DNA from: Hydractinia symbiolongicarpus
Taxonomy: Eukaryota > Cnidaria > Hydrozoa > Anthoathecata > Hydractiniidae
DNA: 64,000 nt
NCBI RefSeq assembly: GCF_029227915.1
Contig: NC_079885.1
Span: 13,777,001 to 13,841,000 of the forward strand
Direction: 5' to 3'
The translations under genes and the position numbers were made by a program. How positions within the stretch are numbered: the first letter of the stretch is position 1; every line of letters starts with the position of its first letter. The notes beneath the pieces were generated by a model, which searched no databases, was not told the DNA's origin, and was given only the letters and a program-made list of their open reading frames with translations. Shown in pieces: positions 37,404-49,331 of this stretch.

Positions 37404-38502
37404 CGTAAATAACGTGCTTCCATGCTCCCAGCCATGCTACCATTGATCTAGTCCTTCAAGTCTGAATGGAATACGACGTTCCAAGTCGTTTTCCTTCGCG
37501 CTATGGCGTTAGAACACTGTTAACTACGTGCACGGCCCTTTGAACGCTGTAATATGGCCATTTGCAGCCTATTAAAGGCCTTATACGTAAATACTGTCGC
37601 TCCACCCGCCTGCGCACGTTACCATTGGTGTAGTCCTTACAGTCTCAATGGAATATGACGTCCCAAGTCGTTTTCTTTGTCGCCGTGACGTTTGAAAACC
37701 CGCAAGTACGCACACAGTCCTCTAAATGCTATAGTATGGCTTTTGTAAGTCTAAAAAAGGCCTTACGCGTAAATCACGTGCTTCCACTCTCCAAACCAGG
37801 CTACCAATGGTGTACCTTTCCGACTATCATTGAACGACGACGTTCCAATTCCTTTTCCTTGGCGCTTTAGCGTTAAAACACATTTAACTACGTGCACGGC
37901 CCTTTGAACGCTGTAATATGGCCATTTGCAGCCTATTAAAGGCCTTATACCTAAATACTGTCGCTCCACCTGCCTGCGCAAGTTACCATTTGTGTAGTCC
38001 TTCCAGTCTCAATGGAGTATGACGTCCCAAGTCGTTTTCTTTGACGCCATGGCTATAGAACACTGTTAACTATGTGCACAGCCCTCTAAATGCTGCAATA
38101 TGTCCTTTTACATACTAATAAAGGCCTTGCACGTAAATCACGTTCTTCCACGTCCCCAGCAAGGCTACCAATGGTCTAGTGTTCCCAGTCTTAATGGAAT
38201 ATGACGTCCAAAGTTCTTTTTCTTGGCACCATGGCTTTAGAACAATGTTAACTCCGTGCACAGCCCTCTAAATGCTGTAATATGGCCATTTGCAGCCTAT
38301 TAAAGGCCTTATACGTAAATAGCGTCGTTCCACCTGCCTGCGCAGGTTACCATAGGAGTAGTCCTTCAAGTCTCAATGGACTATGACATCCCAAGTCCTT
38401 TTCCTTGTCGCCATGGCTTTAGAACACTGTTAACTACGTGCACAGCCCTCTAAAGTCAGTAATATGGCCTTTTGCAGCCTAATAACGCCTTTACACGTAA
38501 AC
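37404..38502 (+). repeat. Copy of 34,492-35,590
   Basis: The copy is collinear at an offset of 2,912 bp (16 monomers), including the GAACGACGACG variant and CTTATACCTAAATAC. The same segment, with the GACGACGACGTTCC form seen here, recurs near 63,464-63,800 at the far right of the window. Confidence 0.82.
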
Positions 38503-39996
38503 ACTGTCGTTCCAACTGCCTGCGCTGGTTACCATAGGAGTAGTCCTTCCAGTCTCAATGGACTATGACGTCCCAAGTCCTTTTCCTTGGCGCCATGGCT
38601 ATAGAACACTGTTAACTATGTGCACAGCCCTCTAAATGCTGCAATATGTCCTTTTACATATTAATAAAGGCCTTGCACGTAAATCACGTTCTTCCACGTC
38701 CCCAGCAAGGCTACCAATGGTCTAGTGTTCCCAGTCTTAATGGAATATGACGTCCAAAGTTCTTTTCCTTGGCGCCATGGCTTTAGAACAATGTTAACTC
38801 CGTGCACAGCCCTCTAAATGCTGTAACATGGCCTTTGCAGACTAATAAAGGCTTTAAACGTAAACACTGTCGTTCCAAGTGCCTGCGCAGGTTAACATAG
38901 GAGTAGTTCTTCCAGTCTCAATGGACTATGACGTCCCAAGTCCTTTTCCTTGGCGCCATGGCTATAGAACACTGTTAACTACGTGCACAGCCCTCTAAAG
39001 GCAGTAATATGGCCATTTGCAGCCTAATAAAGGCCTTACACGTAAATCACGTTCTTTAACGTCCCCAGCAAGGCTACCAATGGTCTAGTGTTCCCAGTCT
39101 TAATGGAATATGACGTCCAAAGTTCTTTTCCTTGGCGCCATGGCTTTAGAACAATGTTAACTCCGTGCACAGCCCTCTAAATGCTGTAATATGGCCATTT
39201 GCAGCCTATTAAAGGCCTTATACGTAAATAGCGTCGTTCCACCTGCCTGCGCAGGTTACCATAGGAGTAGTCCTTCCAGTCTCAATGGACTATGACGTCC
39301 CAAGTCCTTTTCCTTGGCGCCATGGCTATAGAACACTGTTAACTATGTGCACAGCCCTCTAAATGCTGCAATATGTCCTTTTACATACTAATAAAGGCCT
39401 TGCACGTAAATCACGTTCTTCCACGTCCCCAGCAAGGCTACCAATGGAGTACCTTTCCGACTATCATTGAACTACGACGTTCCAATTCCTTTTCCTTGGC
39501 GCTTTAGCGTTAAAACACTTTTAACTACGTGCACAGGCCTCTAAATGCTGTAATATTGCCTTTTGCAGCCAAATAAAGGCTTTACACGTAAATAACGCGG
39601 TTCCACGTCCCCAGCAAGGCTACCAATGGCCTAGTGTTCCCAGTCTCAATGGACTACAACGTGCCAAGTCCTTTTCCTTGACGCCATGGCGTTAGAACAC
39701 TGTTAACTACGTGCACAGGCCTTTAAATGCTGTAATATGGCCATTTGCAGCCTAATAACGCCTTTACACGTAAATGCCGTGATTCCATCACCCTCCGCGG
39801 GATGCCATTGGTGTAGTCCTTTCAGTCTCAATGGACTATGACGTTCGAAGTTGTTTTCTTTGACGCCGTGACGTTTGAAAACCCGCAAGTACGCGCACAG
39901 TCCTCTAAATGCTATAGTATGGCTTTTGAAGTCTAAAAAAGGCCTTACGCGTAAATCACGTGCTTCCCATTCTCCAAACCAGGCTACCAATTGTGT
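38503..39996 (+). repeat. Mosaic including a copy of 35.6-36.3 kb
   Basis: The part from 38,871 (TTCCAAGTGCCTGCG) to about 39,610 follows 35,596-36,335 at an offset of 3,275 bp. The monomer near 39,850-39,990 has a 1-bp loss (GCTTTTGAAGTC) and a 1-bp gain (GCTTCCCA) shared with about 46,020-46,180, which marks another displaced copy (offset 6,190 bp). Confidence 0.75.
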
Positions 39997-41467
39997 ACCT
40001 TTCCGACTATCATTGAACTACGACGTCCCAATTCCTTTTCCTTGGCACTTTAGCGTTAAAACACATTTAACTACGTGCACAGGCCTCTAAATGCTGTAAT
40101 ATTGCCTTTTGCAGCCAAATAAAGGCTTTACACGTAAATAACGTGGTTCCACGTCCCCAGCAAGGCTACCATTGATCTACTCCTTTCAGTCACAATGGAA
40201 TACGACGTTCCAAGTCGTTTTCTTTCGCGCTATGGCGTTAGAACACTGTTAACTACGTGCACAGCCCTCTAAAGGCAGTAATATGGCCATTTGCAGCCTA
40301 ATAAAGGTGTTATACGTAAATACCGTCGTTCCACCTGCCTGCGCAGGTTACCATAGGAGTAGTCCTTTCAGTCTCAATGGACTATGACGTCCCAAGTCCT
40401 TTTCCTTGGCACCATGGCTTTAGAACGATGTTAACTCCGTGCACAGCCCTCTAAATGCTGTAACATGGCCTTTTGCAGCCTAATAACGCCTTTACACGTA
40501 AGTGCCGTGATTCCATCACCCTTCGCGGGATGCCATTGGTCTAGTCCTTCCAGTCCAAATGGACTACAACGTGCCAAGTCGTTTTCTTTGGCACCTTGGT
40601 GTTAGAACACCAGCATCTACGCGCACAGTCCTCTAAATGCTGTAACATGGCCTTTTACAGACTAATAAAGGTCTTACACGCCTATCACGTTCTTCCAAGT
40701 CCCCAGCAAGGCTACCAATGGTCTAGTGTTCCCAGTCTTAATGGAATATGACGTCCAGAAGTCCTTTTCCTTGACGCCATGGCTATAGAACACTGTTAAC
40801 TAAGTGCACAGCCCCCTGTAAGCCGTATTATTGCCTTTGCAGCCTAATAAAGGCCTTAGACGTAAACCACGTGCTTCCACGCTCCCAGCCAGGCTACCAT
40901 TTATCTAGTCCTTCTAGTCTCAATGGACTACGACTTGCCAAGTCGTTCTCCTTGGCGTCATGGCTTTAGAGCACTGTGAACTATGTGCACAGCCCTCTAA
41001 GTGCTGCAATATGTCCTTTTACAGACTAATAAAGGCCTTGCACGTAAATCACGTTCTTCCACGTCCCCAGCAAGGCTACCAATGGCCTAGTGTTCCCAGT
41101 CTCAATGGACTACAACGTGCCAAGTCCTTTTCCTTGACGCCATGGCTATAGAACACTGTTAACTACGTGCACAGCCTTGTGAATGCAGTATTATGTCCTT
41201 TTGCAGACTAATAAAGACCTTACACGTAAATAACGTGCTTCCATGCTCCCAGCCATGCTACCATTGATCTAGTCCTTCAAGTCTGAATGGAATACGACGT
41301 TCCAAGTCGTTTTCCTTCGCGCTATGGCGTTAGAACACTGTTAACTACGTGCACGGCCCTTTGAACGCTGTAATATGGCCATTTGCAGCCTATTAAAGGC
41401 CTTATACGTAAATACTGTCGCTCCACCTGCCTGCGCACGTTACCATTGGTGTAGTCCTTACAGTCTC
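39997..41467 (+). repeat. Copy of 36,176-37,646 (offset 3,821 bp)
   Basis: This is a nearly perfect copy of the eight-monomer segment that includes the unusual block, with only scattered substitutions (for example TAAGTGCCG for TAAATGCCG near 40,499). The offset is 21 monomers minus 1 bp. Confidence 0.83.
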
Positions 41468-44400
41468 ATTGGACTATGACGTCCCAAGTCGTTTTCTTTG
41501 ACGCTGTGACGTTTGAAAACCCGCAAGTACGCGCACAGTCATATAAAAATGCTATAGTATGGCCATTTGCAGCCTAATAAAGGCCTTACACGTAAATTAC
41601 GTTCTTCCACGTCCCCAGCAAGGCTACCAATAGTCTAGTGTTTCCAGTCTCAATGAAATAAGACGTCCAAAGTCCTTTTCCTTGGCGCTTTAGCGTTAAA
41701 ACACATTTAAATACGTGCACAGGCCTCTAAATGCTGTAATATGGCCATTTGCAGCCTATTAACGGCCTTATACGTAAATACTGTCGCTCCACCTGCCTGC
41801 GCAAGTTACCATTTGTGTAGTCCTTCCAGTCTCAATGGACTATGACGTCCCAAGTCGTTTTCTTTGACGCTGTGACGTTTGAAAACCCGCAAGTACGCGC
41901 ACAGTCCTCTAAATGCTATAGTATGGCCATTTGCAGCCTAATAAAGGCCGTACACGTAAATTACGTTCTTCCACGTCCCCAGCAAGGCTACCAATGGTCT
42001 AGTGTTCCCAGTCTCAATGGAATAAGACGTCCAAAGTCCTTTTCCTTGACGCCATGGCGTTAGAACACTGTTAACTACGTGCACAGTCCTCTAAATGCTG
42101 TAACATGGCCTTTTGCAGACTAATAAAGGCCTTACACGTAAACCACGTGCTTCCACGCTCCCAACCAGGCTACCATTGGTCTATTGTTTTCAGTCTCAAT
42201 GGAATATGACGTCCCAAGTCATTTTCCTTGGCGCCATGGCTTTAGAACACTTTTAACTCCGTGCACAGGCCTCTAAAGGCTGTAATATGGCCATTTGCAG
42301 TTAAATAAAGGTGTTATACGTGAATACCATCGTTCCACCTGCCTGCGCAGGTTACCATGGGAGTAGTCCTTCTAGTCTCAATGGAATATGACGCCCAAAG
42401 TCCTTTTCCTTGGCGCAAGGGCTTTAGAAAAATGTTAACTCCGTGCACATCCATCTAAATGCTGTAACATAGCCTTTTGCAGACTAATAAAGGCTTTAAA
42501 CGTAAATACTGTAGTTCCTACTGCCTGCACAGGTTACCTTAGGAGTAGTCCTTCCAGTCTTAATGGACTATGACTTCCCAAGTCCTTTTCCTTGGCGCCA
42601 TGGCTATAGAACACTGTTAACTACGTGCACGGCCCTTCGAACGCTGTAATATGGCCATTTGCAGCCTATTAAAGGCCTTATACGTAAATACTGTCGCTCC
42701 ACCTGCCTGCGCAAGTTACCATTGGTGTAGACCTTCCAGTCTCAATAGACTATGACGTTCCAAGTTGTTTTCTTTGACGCTGTGACGTTTGAAAACTCGC
42801 AAATACGTGCACAGTCCTCTAAATGCTATAGTATGGCTTTTGTAAGTCTAAAAGAGGCCTTACGCGTAAAGCACGTGCTTCCACTCTCCAAACCAGGCTA
42901 CCAATTGTGTACCTTTCCGACTATCATTGAACTACGACGTCCCAATTCCTTTTCCTTGGCGCTTTAGCGTTAAAACACATTTAACTACGTCCACGGCCCT
43001 TTGAACGCTGTAATATGGCCATTTGCAGCCTATGAAAGGCCTTATACCTAAATACTGTCGCTCCACCTGCCTGCGCAAGTTACCATTGCTGTAGTCCTTC
43101 CAGTCTCAATGGAGTATGACGTCCCAAGTCGTTTTCTTTGTCGCCGTGACGTTTGAAAACCCGCAAGTACGCGCACAGTCCTCTAAATGCTATAGTATGG
43201 CTTTTGTAAGTCTAAAAAAGGCCTTACGCGTAACTCACGTGCTTTCACTCTCCAAACCAGGCTACCAATGGTGTACCTTTCCGACTATCATTGAACTACG
43301 ACGTCCCAATTCCTTTTCCTTGGCGCTTTAGCGTTAAAACACATTTAAATACGTGCACAGGCCTCTAAATGCTGTAATATGGCCATTTGCAGCCTATTAA
43401 CGGCCTTATACGTAAATACTGTCGCTCCACCTGCCTGCGCAAGTTACCATTTGTGTAGTCCTTCCAGTCTCAATGGACTATGACGTCCCAAGTCGTTTTC
43501 TTTGACGCTGTGACGTTTGAAAACCCGCAAGTACGCGCACAGTCCTCTAAATGCTATAGTATGGCCATTTGCAGCCTAATAAAGGCCTTACACGTAAATT
43601 ACGTTCTTCCACGTCCCCAGCAAGGCTACCAATGGTCTAGTGTTCCCAGTCTCAATGGAATAAGACGTCCAAAGTCCTTTTCCTTGACGCCATGGCGTTA
43701 GAACACTGTTAACTACGTGCACAGTCCTCTAAATGCTGTAACATGGCCTTTTGCAGACTAATAAAGGCCTTACACGTAAACCACGTGCTTCCACGCTCCC
43801 AACCAGGCTACCATTGGTCTAGTGTTTTCAGTCTCAATGGAATATGACGTCCCAAGTCCTTTTCCTTGGCGCAATGGCTTTAGAAAAATGTTAACTCCGT
43901 GCACATCCATCTAAATGCTGTAACATAGCCTTTTGCAGACTAATAAAGGCTTTAAACGTAAATACTGTAGTTCCTACTGCCTGCACAGGTTACCTTAGGA
44001 GTAGTCCTTCCAGTCTTAATGGACTATGACTTCCCAAGTCCTTTTCCTTGGCGCCATGGCTATAGAACACTGTTAACTACGTGCGCGGCCCTTCGAACGC
44101 TGTAATATGGCCATTTGCAGCCTATTAAAGGCCTTATACGTAAATACTGTCGCTCCACCTGCCTGCGCAATTTACCATTGGTGTAGACCTTCCAATCTCA
44201 ATGGAGTATGACGTCCCAAGTCGTTTTCTTTGTCGCCGTGACGTTTGAAAACCCGCAAGTACGCGCGCAGTCCTCTAAATGCTATAGTATGGCTTTTGTA
44301 AGTCTAAAAAAGGCCTTACGCGTAAATCACGTGCTTCCACTCTCCAAACCAGGCTACCAATGGTGTACCTTTCCGACTATCATTGAACTACGACGTCCCA

Positions 44401-44470
44401 ATTCCTTTTCCTTGGCGCTTTAGCGTTAAAACACATTTAACTACGTGCACAGGCCTCTAAATGCTGTAAT
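41468..44470 (+). repeat. 9-monomer (1,638-bp) displaced duplication
   Basis: The segment 41,676-42,200 recurs at 43,314-43,838 (offset 1,638 bp), marked by CATTTAAATACGTG and CTATTAACGGCC. After one monomer present near 42,220-42,400 is skipped in the right copy, the offset becomes 1,456 bp. A local anomaly, ATATAAAAAT at 41,541-41,550 in place of CTCTAAAT, makes one monomer 2 bp longer. Confidence 0.77.
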
Positions 44471-47290
44471 ATTGTTTTTTGCAGCCAACTAAAGGCTTTA
44501 CACGTAAATAACGTGGTTCCACCACCCTTCGCGGGATACCATTGGTCTAGTCGTTCCAGTTTCAATGGACTATGATATGCCAAGTCGTTCTCCTTGGCGT
44601 CATGGCTTTAGAGCACTGTGAACTATGTGCACAGCCCTCTAAATGCTGCAATATGTCCTTTTACATACTAATAAAGGCCATGCACGTAAATCACGTTCTT
44701 CCACGTCCCCAGCAAGGCTACCAATGGTCTAGTGTTCCCAGTCTTAATGGAATATGACGTCCAAAGTTCTTTTCCTAGGCGCCATGGCTTTAGAACAATG
44801 TTAACTCCGTGCACAGCCCTCTAAATGCTGTAACATGGCCTTTGCAGACTAATAAAGGCTTTAAACGTAAACACTGTCGTTCCAACTGCCTGCGCAGGTT
44901 AACATAGGAGTAGTCCTTCCAGTCTCAATGGACTATGACGTCCCAAGTCCTTTTCCTTGGCGCCATGGCTATAGAACACTGTTAACTACGTGCACAGCCC
45001 TCTAAAGGCAGTATTATGGCCATTAGCAGCCTAATAAAGGCCTTACACGTAAATCACGTTCTTCCACGTCCCCAGCAAGGCTACCAATGGTCTAGTGTTC
45101 CCAGTCTTAATGGAATAAGACGTCCAAAGTCCTTTTCCTTGACACCACGGCTATAGAACACTGTCAACTGCGCGCACAGTCCTCTAAATGCTGTAACATG
45201 GCCTTTTGCAGACTAAAAAAAGGCCTTACACGTAAACCACGTGCTTCCACGCTCCCAACCAGGCTACCATTGGTCTAGTGTTTTCAGTCTCAATGTAATA
45301 TGACGTCCCAAGTCATTTTCCTTGGCGCCATGTCTTTAGAACACTTTTAACTCCGTGCACAGCCCTCTAAAGGCTGTAATATGGCCATTTGCAGTTAAAT
45401 AAAGGCTTTAAACGTAAACACTGTCGTTCCAACTGCCTGCGCTGGTTACCATAGGAGTATTCCTTCCAGTCTCAATGGACTATGACGTCCCAAGTTCTTT
45501 TCCTTGGCGCCATGGCTATAGAACACTGTTAACTACGTGCACAGCCCTCTAAAGGCAGTAATATGGCCATTTGCAGCCTAATAACGCCTTTACACGTAAA
45601 TGCCGTGATTCCATCACCCTCCGCGTGATGCCATTGGTCTAGTCCTTCCAGTTTCAATGGACTATGACTTGCCAAGTCGTTTTCTTTGTCGCCGTGACGT
45701 TTGAAAACCCGCAAGTACGCGCAGCGTCCTCTAAATGCTATAGTATGGCTTTTATAAGTCTAAAAAAGGCCTTACGCGTAAATCACGTGCTTCCACTCTC
45801 CAAACCAGGCTACCAATGGTGTACTTTTCCAACTATCATTGAACTACGACGTCCCAATTCCTTTTCCTTTGCGCTTTAGCGTTAAAACACATTTAACTAC
45901 GTGCACGGCCCTTTGAACGCTGTAATATGGTCATTTGCAGCCTATTAAAGGCCTTATACGTAAATACTGTCGTTCCACCTGCCTGCGCAAGTTACCATTG
46001 GTGTAGTCCTTCCAGTCTCAATGGACTATGACGTTCCAAGTTGTTTTCTTTGACGCCGTGACGTTTGAAAACCCGCAAGTACGCGCACAGTCCTCTAAAT
46101 GCTATAGTATGGGTTTTGAAGTCTAAAAAAGGCCTTACGCGTAAATCACGTGCTTCCCACTCTCCAAACCAGGCTACCAATTGTGTACCTTTCCGACTAT
46201 CATTGAACTACGACGTCCCAATTCCTTTTCCTTGGCGCTTTAGCGTTAAAACACATTTAACTACGTACACAGGCTTCTAAATGCTGTAATATTGCCTTTT
46301 GCAGCCAAATAAAGGCTTTACACGTAAATAACGTGGTTCCACGTCCCCAGCAAGGCTACCATTGATCTAGTCCTTCCAGTCTCAATGGAATACGACGTTC
46401 CAAGTCGTTTTCCTTGGCACCATGGCTTTAGAACAATGTTAACTCCGTGCACAGCCCTCTAAATGCTGTAACATGGCCTTTTGCAGCCTAATAACGCCTT
46501 TACACGTAAATGCCGTGATTCCATCACCCTTCGCGGGATGCCATTGGTCTAGTCCTTCCAGTCCAAATGGACTACAACGTGCCAAGTCGTTTTCTTTGGC
46601 ACCTTGGTGTTAGAAGACCAGCAACTACGCGCACAGTCCTCTAAATGCTGTAACATGGCCTTTTGCAGACTAATAAAAGCTTTAAACGTAAATACTGTCG
46701 TTCCAACATCCTGCGCAGGTTACGATAGGAGTAGTCCTTCCAGTCTCAATGGACTATGACGTCCCAAGTCCTTTTTCTTGACGCCATGGCTATAGAACAC
46801 TGTTAACTACGTGCACGGCCTTTTGAACGCTGTAATATGGCCATTTGCAGCCTATTAAAGGCCTTATACGTAAATACTGTCGCTCCACCTGCCTGCGCAA
46901 GTTACCATTGGTGTAGTCCTTCCAGTCTCAATGGAATATGACGTCCCAAGTCGTTTTCTTTGTCGCCGTGACGTTTGAAAACCCGCAAGTACGCGCACAG
47001 TCCTCTAAATGCTATAGTATGGCTTTTGTAAGTCTAAAAAAGGCCTTACGCGTAAATCACATGCTTCCACTCTCCAAACCAGGCTACCAATGGTGTACCT
47101 TTCCGACTATCATTGAACTACGACGTCCCAATTCCTTTTCCTTGGCGCCTTAGCGTTAAAACTCATTTAACTACGTGCACAGGCCTCTAAATGCTGTAAT
47201 ATGGCCATTTGCAGCCTATTAACGGCCTTATACGTAAATACTGTCGCTCCACCTGCCTGCGCAAGTTACCATTTGTGTAGTCCTTCCAGT
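44471..47290 (+). repeat. Mosaic of about 15 monomers
   Basis: Monomers here are assigned to types seen elsewhere. The segment near 46,020-46,360 matches 39,830-40,170, and 46,410-46,640 resembles 40,400-40,620. A disrupted GCGCAGCGTCC (for GCGCACAGTCC) near 45,720 is private. There is no long collinear partner and no non-satellite sequence. Confidence 0.7.
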
Positions 47291-49331
47291 CTCAATGGAC
47301 TATGACGTCCCAATTCGTTTTCTTTGACGCTGTGACGTTTGAAAACCCGCAAGTACGCGCACAGTCCTCTAAATGCTATAGTATGGCAATTTGCAGCCTA
47401 ATAAAGGCCTTACACGTAAATTACATTCTTCCACGTCCCCAGCAAGGCTACCAATGGTCTAGTGTTCCCAGTCTTAATGGAATATGACGTCCCAAGTCCT
47501 TTTCCTTGACGCCATGGCTATAGAACACTGTTAACTACGTGCACAGCCCTCTAAAGGCAGTAATATGTCCATTTGCAGCCTAATAAAGGCCTTACACGTA
47601 AATCACGTTCTTCCACGCTCCCAGCCAGGCTACCATTGATCTAGTCCTTCTAGTCTCAATGGACTACGACTTGCCAAGTCGTTCTCCTTGGCGTCATGGC
47701 TTTAGAGCACTGTGAACTATGTGCACAGCCCTCTAAATGCCGCAATATGTCCTTTTACAGGCTAATAAAGGCCTTGCACGTAAATCAAGTTCTTCCACGT
47801 CCCCACCACGGCTACCAATGGCCTAGTGTTCCCAGTCTCAATGGACTACAACGTGCCAAGTCCTTTTCCTTGACGCCATGGCTATAGAACACTGTTAACT
47901 ACGTGCACAGCCTTGTGAATGCAGTATTATGTCCTTTTGCAGACTAATAAAGACCTTACACGTAAATAACGTGCTTCCATGCTCCCAGCCATGCTACCAT
48001 TGATCTAGTCCTTCAAGTCTGAATGGAATACGACGTTCCAAGTCGTTTTCCTTCGCGCTATGGCGTTACAACACTGTTAACTACGTGCACGGCCTTTTGA
48101 ACGCTGTAAAATGGCCATTTGCAGCCTATTAACGTCCTTATACGTAAATACTGTCGCTCCACCTGCCTGCGCAAGTTACCATTTGTGTAGTCCTTCCAGT
48201 CTCATTGGACTATGACGTCCCAAGTCGTTTTCTTTGACGCTGTGACGTTTGAAAACCCGCAAGTACGCGCACAGTCCTCTAAATGCTATAGTATGGCCAT
48301 TTGCAGCCTAATAAAGGCCTTACACGTAAATTACGTTCTTCCACGTCCCCAGCAAGGCTACCAATGGTCTAGTGTTCCCAGTCTTAATGGAATATGACGT
48401 CCAAAGTCCTTTTCCTTGACGCCATGGCGTTAGAACACTGTTAACTACGTGCACAGTCCTCTAAATGCTGTAACATGGCCTTTTGCAGACTAATAAAGGC
48501 CTTACACGTAAACCACGTGCTTCCACGCTCCCAACCAGGCTACAATTGGTCTAGTGTTTTCAGTCTCAATGGATTATGACGTCCCAAGTCATTTTCCTTG
48601 GCGCCATGGCTTTAGAACACTTTTAACTCCGTGCACAGCCCTCTAAAGGCTGTAATATGGCCATTTGCAGTTAAATAAAGGTGTTATACGTGAATACCAT
48701 CGTTCCACCTGCCTGCGCAGGTTACCATGGGAGTAGTCCTTCTAGTCTCAATGGACTATGACGCCCCAAGTCCTTTTTCTTGGCGCAATGGCTTTAGAAC
48801 AATGTTAACTCCGTGCACATCCATCTAAATGCTGTAACATAGCCTTTTGCAGACTAATAAAGGCTTTAAACGCAAATACTGTAGTTCCTACTGCCTGCAC
48901 AGGTTACCTTAGGAGTAGTCCTTCCAGTCTTAATGGACTATGACTTCCCAAGTCCTTTTCCTTGGCGCCATGGCTATAGAGCACTGTTAACTACGTGCAC
49001 GGCCCTTCGAACGCTGTAATATGGCCATTTGCAGCCAAATAAAGGCTTTACACGTAAATAACGTGGTTCTACCACCCTTCGCGGGATACCATTGGTCTAG
49101 TCGTTCCAGTTTCAATGGACTATGACTTGCCAAGTCGTTCTCCTTGGCGTCATGGCTTTTGAGCACTGTGAACTATGTGCACAGCCCTCTAAATGCTGCA
49201 ATATGTCCTTTTACATACTAATAAAGGCCTTGCACGTAAATCACGTTCTTCCACGTCCCCAGCAAGGCTACCAATGGTCTAGTGTTCCCAGTCTTAATGG
49301 AATATGACGTCCAAAGTCCTTTTCCTTGACG
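47291..49331 (+). repeat. Displaced copy of 41.8-42.7 kb plus flank
   Basis: The segment 48,180-49,020 follows 41,810-42,650 at 6,370 bp (35 monomers), retaining the GTTAAATAAAGGTG monomer missing from the copy at 43.8 kb. From about 49,025 the order follows 44,475 onward at 4,550 bp (25 monomers). The right end leads into the macro-duplication. Confidence 0.74.

Noticed and set aside
39703-39990. 95-codon reverse-strand open frame, the longest open frame noticed
   Set aside because: It lies wholly in satellite monomers and exists because of 1-bp indels in one monomer. It has no recognisable protein features.
41316-41330. Possible CENP-B box in TTCGCGCTATGGCGT
   Set aside because: The TTCG and central A fit, but the required CGGG does not (GCGT instead). 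Other TTCG sites, such as CTTCGCGGGATACC, also fail. I found no full match, though I could not scan every monomer exhaustively.
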